Source: Entonaema liquescens
Taxonomy: Eukaryota; Ascomycota; Sordariomycetes; Xylariales; Xylariaceae
NCBI GenBank assembly: GCA_902805475.1
Contig: CADCSX010000005.1
Location: forward strand, 1,933,501 to 1,997,500
Reading direction: 5' to 3'
Length of the DNA stretch: 64,000 bases
The notes below the pieces were generated by a model. It searched no databases. It had not been told where the DNA came from and saw nothing but the letters and a program-made list of their open reading frames with translations. Position numbers and translations under genes: made by a program. The number at the start of each line of letters is the position of its first letter. Within the stretch, counting starts at the first letter, position 1. Shown piece after piece: positions 58,264 to 64,000 of the stretch.

Positions 58264-59880
58264 TTAGAACTGATGATCCGAATAGATATCTGTGCGACTT
58301 CTACCGATCATAACTCTCTCGGGCGCCTGGAACCCTTCAGTGGGGATATACTGAGGTGGTTGGGTGAGATGTGACCCCTTCCTTAGATGTTCATGGTAAT
58401 CCATGTCGACCGAGGCGATTCTCCTATAAGTAGAGACATCGTTTACTCGTCCAGACTGAGAAATTTGCACCTTGCGTACCCAAGACCTTAATCCTGTCCA
58501 CGTGCTTTTAGGTATTTGCGGTAGTTGATATTGTTGCATCATTATCTCAGGACTGTTAGGATTACGTGGGGGATTGCCACGTGTATGCTTTCGGCAGCTC
58601 GAAATGGGTCTAAATAGTGAATCCCAAGAGATAGTTCGGCGTAGCTTACGGAGCGTGACGAATATTACTGGCATACAACTACAAGAAATTCCAACATTAA
58701 CCTCGGACGCTCTGGAGGTACGGTATTAGCCTCTTCACTGATATATACATGGAGAGAATGTCCTCGGGGAAAGCCAATACTTACATTAGTGAATTACTTA
58801 AAGGTGAATACCATGAAATATCGAAAGTTGTTAATGCCTTGATACGATATACGGTGGCAAGGGTCGAGAAAAGGCAAGCTCTATGATAGCATTAGAACCA
58901 AGTACGCCAGCCCCGGGAGAGGAGAGTGCCTACATCAATCCTACAAGGAAGATACAGCATACACCAATCTTCTGTTTTGGTGGAAGATTGATATTAAGAG
59001 TAAAGCCTACAGGAATCAAAAGTAAGTAAAAGTCTGTAACGGCACCAAAAACGCTTGTCGCGATCCAAAGCGGCATCCGCGGCATTGTCTCTGGTATTGA
59101 ACAACCGCTTTGGATGTCGAGGTTTTGCGTAGGAGTTGTCCAAAAATATTGGCCGCAAGTAACCTTCGTTAGGATGATGGTGATTATATTGAAAAGAACA
59201 ATAACAGCAAGCGAAACATAAATGAGAATCCTAGCGCTCTTCATAGGTCGAAAGATGCGAAGATAGAACGCCAGAAGTGATGCTTTTAAGAAGATCACAG
59301 CAATGATATACACGTAATTTGGTATGAATGTATCCTAAGAGGGTCAGCAAATCTATGTAATGATGTAGACTCGAAGCATCCCTACCTGGGAAGTCTTAGG
59401 AGGCGACTCAATAGATGCCGGTATATCCCATGCATGACGGCCTGATAACCCGCTAAAGGCTATTATAGTAAGCTTCCAAGTGTATAGTAATGGCGACACC
59501 TCCTTTTAATTAACGTACCGCTATATAGAATACCGCAATAGCTAGTATTAAAAGCCTAGGGTCCTCTTTTGAGCTGCCACCGCATAAATATGGGCTACAG
59601 ATACTAACCGCCGAAATAAGACAGAGGACTTATTATATCAGCCGTATTAGCATGTTTCGCCAACAGGTATAAGAAGTAGCTTACTGTCTTCTACGCCAAT
59701 ATTACAAGTTATCCATATTCGTGTATAAATTCGCAAAATCAAAAAACAATACATAATCGCTAGGAATACACTAGTGATTACCCTCGCGACTGGAGCTATC
59801 GATGGCGGGTCGATGAAATTAGACGTCACCCCGGGCGGAGGCGCCAAACTAGGTACTTGAGATAAATTGGTAGTAGACAT
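58264..59880 (-). CDS. Seven-transmembrane PTH11/rhodopsin-like integral membrane protein
   Basis: Family of fungal 7TM proteins, some proposed as G-protein-coupled sensors. Model: complement(join(58264..58711, 58785..58880, 58934..59334, 59386..59459, 59515..59628, 59685..59880)), 442 residues and six exons. The spliced order gives LAPPPGVTSNFIDPPS, then SVFLAIMYCFLILRIYTR, a second segment LLILAIAVFYIAV, GLSGRHAWDIP, YIIAVIFLKASLLAFYLRIF, VSLAVIVLFNIITII, a Cys loop, VTDFYLLLIPVGFTL, KIGVCCIFLVGLIACLFSTLA and EVNVGISCSCMPVIFVTLRKLRR, matching the family from end to end. One donor (59514, GTTAAT) is weak; the stronger GTACGT just before it would break the frame. The cytosolic C-tail has about 120 residues. 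No CFEM domain is seen. Confidence 0.78.
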
Positions 59881-62008
59881 GCTGGCTCTAATCGTAAGAT
59901 AGGTATAACACCTAGGCGAACCTCTTTTAGTGCCAGGCCGCAAACTGTGCCAAAAAGGCAAAGTGGGTAGCCATGCTTAATATATAGGCATTTACTTCTA
60001 CGACTCAGTGTATAGAATAAATCCGAGTACCTATATAGTTAAAGTGGAATATATATATCTTGCTGTCTATGAGCTTCCAGTGTGGTAGGGCGGGCCTAAT
60101 AGTGGCTGTTGGTGTTACCTCGCGGAGTCCGAGACACGCGTACAGCAAAGTTAACGTAATGTCATATATTGGGGGTTTTGGTACTATAGTACACTAACTA
60201 TACGCCATTCTTCCGACCCCAAGAGTTATACCGCGGGAGGGTCAAGGCAGGATTCGGTGGCGGTTGGAGTCACGGGCTTACTGTTTACATCGTGTTCTTA
60301 AATACCGAATCTTGCCTATGAGAGTTCCACAAGTGAAAGATATAGTAGGCTATCAGTTCCGCTCCTTTGAGGTTCCAAATGAGACTTCTAAAACAAATGA
60401 TTGTGTACTTTTAGTATATAAATTTACTGACTTGCCATAGTCTATGCAGTTAAATTTATTATGGGACAACGGCTTCCACCTTCTAATATGTGGCTGAAAC
60501 ACTATTCACTAAAATAGAAAGATCTACGTTGTCCGAGAAGGGGAGATACTTTCTAAAACCACAGACTATACACACTTCAGCTCTGGAGAGGGGCGAGATG
60601 CGACAAAGGGCCATAGGCTTTCCACAAGTTCTCAAGTTACACATGCCGCCAACTCGTGGTCTCTTCCGTTACATGCCAGCAACGCTTCTGTAGTTTCGGT
60701 GAGTAGAGAAGGAAGAAAAATAGGTCCTTTTAAGAGAGGTAAGTGACATACTAGTCGTCAGCGCCGAAGGGGAGAACCAGCGACAAAAAGGTGCTTGGGC
60801 CTAGTCATGGTATTCTAGAAAATTGTTATAAGGTCCTTTGAAGGTCGCACACCAAGCAGTTCATCGAAGGCTCATCCACCTAGTTCTATGACCTAGCACC
60901 TTGCGATTCAGAGCCGAAGTGGTACACTTAATTCAAGCATATATACTGTGCTCGCGACGTGTGTATTTTTTGTCTTATTTTCTTCGAACAGCAATTGCTG
61001 AGGAGGAAGCCCTCTTAAAACGCCTAGCATGAGAAATCAGCCTGAACGTTTATACCTAATAGTTGATTCGAAGTTGTGAGACTGGCCCCCTATTAAGGCT
61101 TAGGTACCCGAGCATGTATCTCCTGTTGTTACTAAGCAGTATCTGCGAGTTAAAGCCGTTCAATTCCACTATCGGATTTGGGTTCATCTCCTATGCACCT
61201 ATCAGAGTCTTATCTTTTCTAGCAAAGGGCGCGTTTGTTATTGTCTATTCTGTCATCCAACATTCCATTCAGTCTTCTATATCATTATTTCAATCTAGGT
61301 ATCATGCCGTATACCCGAGTACTCAATACCCCAATAATAAGATAGTGATTTTTAGGTTTACGCCGCTAAAAGAATTTCACTCTGGCGTGTTAGAAGGAAA
61401 AAAAAAAAAAAAAAAAAAAAAGGCGCCATCACGTCTGCCATGTCTACCCGCGCATCCACGGAACCGGGGTATAACACTACGACCCTTGGTCAGTAAGCGA
61501 GTTTATACGACGAACCAGTAAAAAACCATGTTAAATCTATTAGCAGCATCCATCTACATTTATATATGCACCCATATGTACCCATATGATCTACGGCCGT
61601 GGTATTACCCGAGCTTGTCTAGACGCAATGCGGATGGCGAGATGCACCGAGATATAGCCCACTCGCCGCAAAACGTTTATATGCGCTGCGATTGCGTGAT
61701 TGGTACTAACTCTTTTCAATGATCGCCTACATGGTTGCAGAGAGCAACACGAACCATCTACACAATGTAATCGGCCCTGCGGTTAGAACTATATCTATGT
61801 TGGTGTTACCACCCTGCGATAAATTTAAAAACTTAAGACTAGAGGTAATCCTCGCGATTATCGCTCATTCTATCGCGTGACCACGTTTGGCGCGTTAAGG
61901 TTAAAAGGGAGGTCTAGGTACAGTTTTACTATTAAGCGGTGGTTGTAAACCGCCAAGTACCTAACTTCCCTTGGCGTCCCATACAATCTATAAACTCAAG
62001 TCGCCGAG
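59881..62008. other. Spacer with poly-A tract
   Basis: No gene is supported. A run of 24 A is at 61398-61421; the frame across it is an artefact that reads poly-Lys. The last 100 bases are the promoter side of the OPT gene. Confidence 0.5.
61398..61421 (+). repeat. Poly-A tract of 24
   Basis: Uninterrupted A run. It could be the 3' end of a retroposed RNA, but I see no LINE-like or gene-like body upstream. Confidence 0.7.
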
Positions 62009-64000
62009 ATGTCTTCCCGTCTTTCGGGCGTTGCCAAGGACGAAGCCAAGTTCTCTAGTGCAGCGCCCACAGCTGAGCCTCCAACTAACCAACGACATCC
62101 CTCAACAGAAGACGTAGCTAAGGACGGCAGCCCAATCAAAGAAAAGCTTCCCGTCGAGGACGCTGTCGAGGTTGACGTCGATCTCGAGAACGAAAATGAC
62201 CCGGAGATCAGCCAGATCCCTCCGGAGGTGAGGCGAGTTGTTAGTCTTCACGACGATACGACTTTACCCACTTTGACCTTTCGATATTTCGTTCTCTCTA
62301 TCATCTTCGTCATTCCAGGTGCTTTTCTGTCTTCGATGAACAGCTACCGAACCACGTATGCGCCCTACTCAGTCTTCTTCGTCCAGATTGCCTCCAACTA
62401 TGTCGGCCTCTGGCTCGCCCGCGTGCTTCCTAATCGCCAATTCCGCATCCCCTTCACCCGTTGGTCTTTTAACATGAATCCTGGACCATGGTCGGTTAAG
62501 GAGCATGTCTTAATTACTCTAACAGCGGCCTCTGGTGCGACAGGCAACGGAGGCACTACACCCATTGCGCTTGGCGATCTCTACTTTAACGAACGTATTC
62601 ACCCCGCAGCAGCCATCTTCTTCATGTGGTCAATTGATGCTACCGGGTACGCCTTCGCCGCTATCGCCCGTCAAATTCTGCTATACGAACCAGCCTATCC
62701 TTGGTTCCAGGCTCTTTGTCAAACAGCGCTTTTCGAGACTCAGAGCCGACAGAACAAAAACCCGACCCCAACCGCTCGCAAACAGATGCGCGTGTTTTGG
62801 TGGGTTCTTATTGGTATTACGTTGTGGCAGTTCTTGCCCGAGTACGCATTCCCAATGTTGAACTCAATGGCCTTTTTGTGCTGGGTTGCTCCTCATAATC
62901 CCGTTGCCAACTTTATCGGATCTGGCCTTGGTGGAATGGGATTTCTCAATTTATCCTTCGATTGGGCTAATATCGTGAGTCTTTGAATCGGATGATATTA
63001 ATGAATAGCTAGGCGAAACCATGCTAACCGGTTTCAAAAGTCCAACTATCTCGCCGGAGTTCCGCTATTTTTGAGTCCTTGGTGGTCGCAGGTCGTGCTC
63101 TTCTGCTCCTTCGTCATGTCATGCTGGGTATTACTACCTGCTGCAAAATGGGGGCATCTTGGAAGTTACTCTCATTGCTTAATGACAAACCGAGCTTGTA
63201 CCGCCGATGGTAGCAGATATCCTGTCACTGACCTAGTCACGCCGCAAAACACCTTTAATCAGACTGCTTACGAAGAGAACGGTCCACTATACCTTGGTGT
63301 TCATTATCTATGGTCTATTTTCTTCGATTACGCTTCTTATGTTTCGGCTTACTCGTGGATTGTGTTCTTTGGGGCCGGCCAAATCAGAGAAGGGTTCAGG
63401 AAATTTCGCGCCCGCCAGAAGAACCCGGGCCAAGGAATCAATTATCAATGGTACGCATATCGTCTCATATCTATATTCTGTTCTACGGTGATAATTGAAA
63501 CTAACCTATTTACAGTACGTTTCTATATCCCATCATATCATCAGCTTGCTCAACCCTCTACAAATATACTAACGAAAGCAGACACGGACCGCTTAAATGT
63601 GCTCATGAGGTCGTATAAAGAAGTCCCCCTCTGGTGGTACATTGTGTTGTTCTTGGCCTCGTTCACATGTGTTATGACATTGGTTGGAATGAATATCCTA
63701 TTCATCCCCTGGTGGACTTACCTGGTGGCACTTGCGACAGGGGCTGCTATTGTCATACCTCTTGGTTGGCTATATGCTATTAGCAACTTCCAACTACCCA
63801 TTGGAACATTCAATGAGTTATTATACGGCACGATGGTACAGAACCTAAGCACTAACCGCAATCCCATAGGAGCTAGTGTAAGCCTACCCAACCATCCCGA
63901 AGATTGTCCCTATGCTAATCTTACTCATTAGGTGTATGGTGCTCTAGCTGGTGGTGGTATGATGCCCTGATTTTATTTATTACCCCTTTTTATTACCAGT
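62009..64000 (+). CDS. OPT-family oligopeptide transporter, partial at window end
   Basis: Proton-coupled uptake of small peptides or metal chelates at the plasma membrane is the family role. Exons: 62009..62974, 63041 onwards, and a last one from 63932; introns at 62975-63040 (CTAAC branch) and 63878-63931. A hydrophilic N-tail of about 90 residues precedes the family signature NPGPWSVKEHVLI and FNERIHPAAAIFFMW. SNYLAGVPLFLSPWW and RSYKEVPLWWY also fit. Between 63451 and 63580 the frame is open, but two intron-like stretches with CTAAC branches occur; family sequence (INYQ then YTDRLNV) would fit removal of 63451-63580 if one G were absent at 63449-63451. The final exon reads VYGALAGGG and meets a TGA at 63968-63970, again possibly because of one missing base. 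Length so far is well short of the usual 750-850 residues. Confidence 0.8.

Noticed and set aside
58126..58374. 82-residue plus-strand frame
   Set aside because: It overlaps the C-terminal exon of the 7TM gene on the other strand and has no features of its own.
61063..61521. 152-residue frame across the poly-A run
   Set aside because: It depends on a non-ATG start and reads poly-Lys through 24 A; no domain.
1..64000. tRNA, 5S rRNA or CRISPR arrays
   Set aside because: I looked for B-box words and regularly spaced repeats and found none that form a credible structure.

Overview
The window looks like nuclear DNA of a filamentous ascomycete (Pezizomycotina; Sordariomycetes is my guess, not shown). 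The genes are split by 50-180 nt GT-AG introns, usually with CTAAC-type branch sites. The families are typical of moulds: DHA1, DHA2 and sugar-porter MFS transporters, an OPT transporter, a patatin, a PTH11/rhodopsin-like 7TM protein, a membrane-anchored fucose-lectin-like protein, a GH31 glucosidase and a DNMT5-type DNA methyltransferase. No bacterial, viral, CRISPR, rRNA or tRNA signal was recognised. All coordinates and splice models were read by eye.

Layout. 1-9 kb: DHA1 transporter (-), ribosomal protein eL42 (+), 2H-phosphoesterase-like gene (-). 9.35-10.23 kb: an 862-bp element with 59-bp terminal inverted repeats, an 8-bp direct repeat at its ends and a core of about 3.5% G+C, fitting a RIP-mutated DNA transposon or MITE. 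13.0-20.3 kb: a full-length DNMT5 gene (methyltransferase, RING, SNF2) broken by one in-frame TAG. 21-25.3 kb: a decayed ureidoglycolate lyase gene and two proline-rich unknowns. 25.8-28.2 kb: a secreted 704-residue protein with four diverged repeats. 28.9-38.8 kb: a frame-broken unknown, a DHA2-like transporter, the lectin-like membrane protein and the patatin. 38.8-43.7 kb: about 4.9 kb with no convincing gene. 43.7-53.7 kb: sugar transporter, a caspase-like/C2H2 fusion protein, GH31 alpha-glucosidase. 54.9-58 kb: a single-pass membrane protein and an alpha/beta hydrolase. 58.3-59.9 kb: a six-exon 7TM protein. 62.0 kb to the end: an OPT transporter running off the window.

Working together. 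The sugar porter and the secreted GH31 enzyme could cooperate in oligosaccharide use; both have GC-rich CreA-like hexamers upstream. The DNMT5 gene and the RIP-like element are both linked to genome defence but need not be functionally connected. Otherwise the genes look like unrelated neighbours.

Caution. At least five genes (2H phosphoesterase, ureidoglycolate lyase, GATase-like protein, sugar transporter, alpha/beta hydrolase) carry single-base frame breaks, mostly in homopolymer runs, and DNMT5 carries one nonsense codon. Either several neighbours are decaying or the assembly keeps residual indel errors. Raw-read or RNA evidence would decide.
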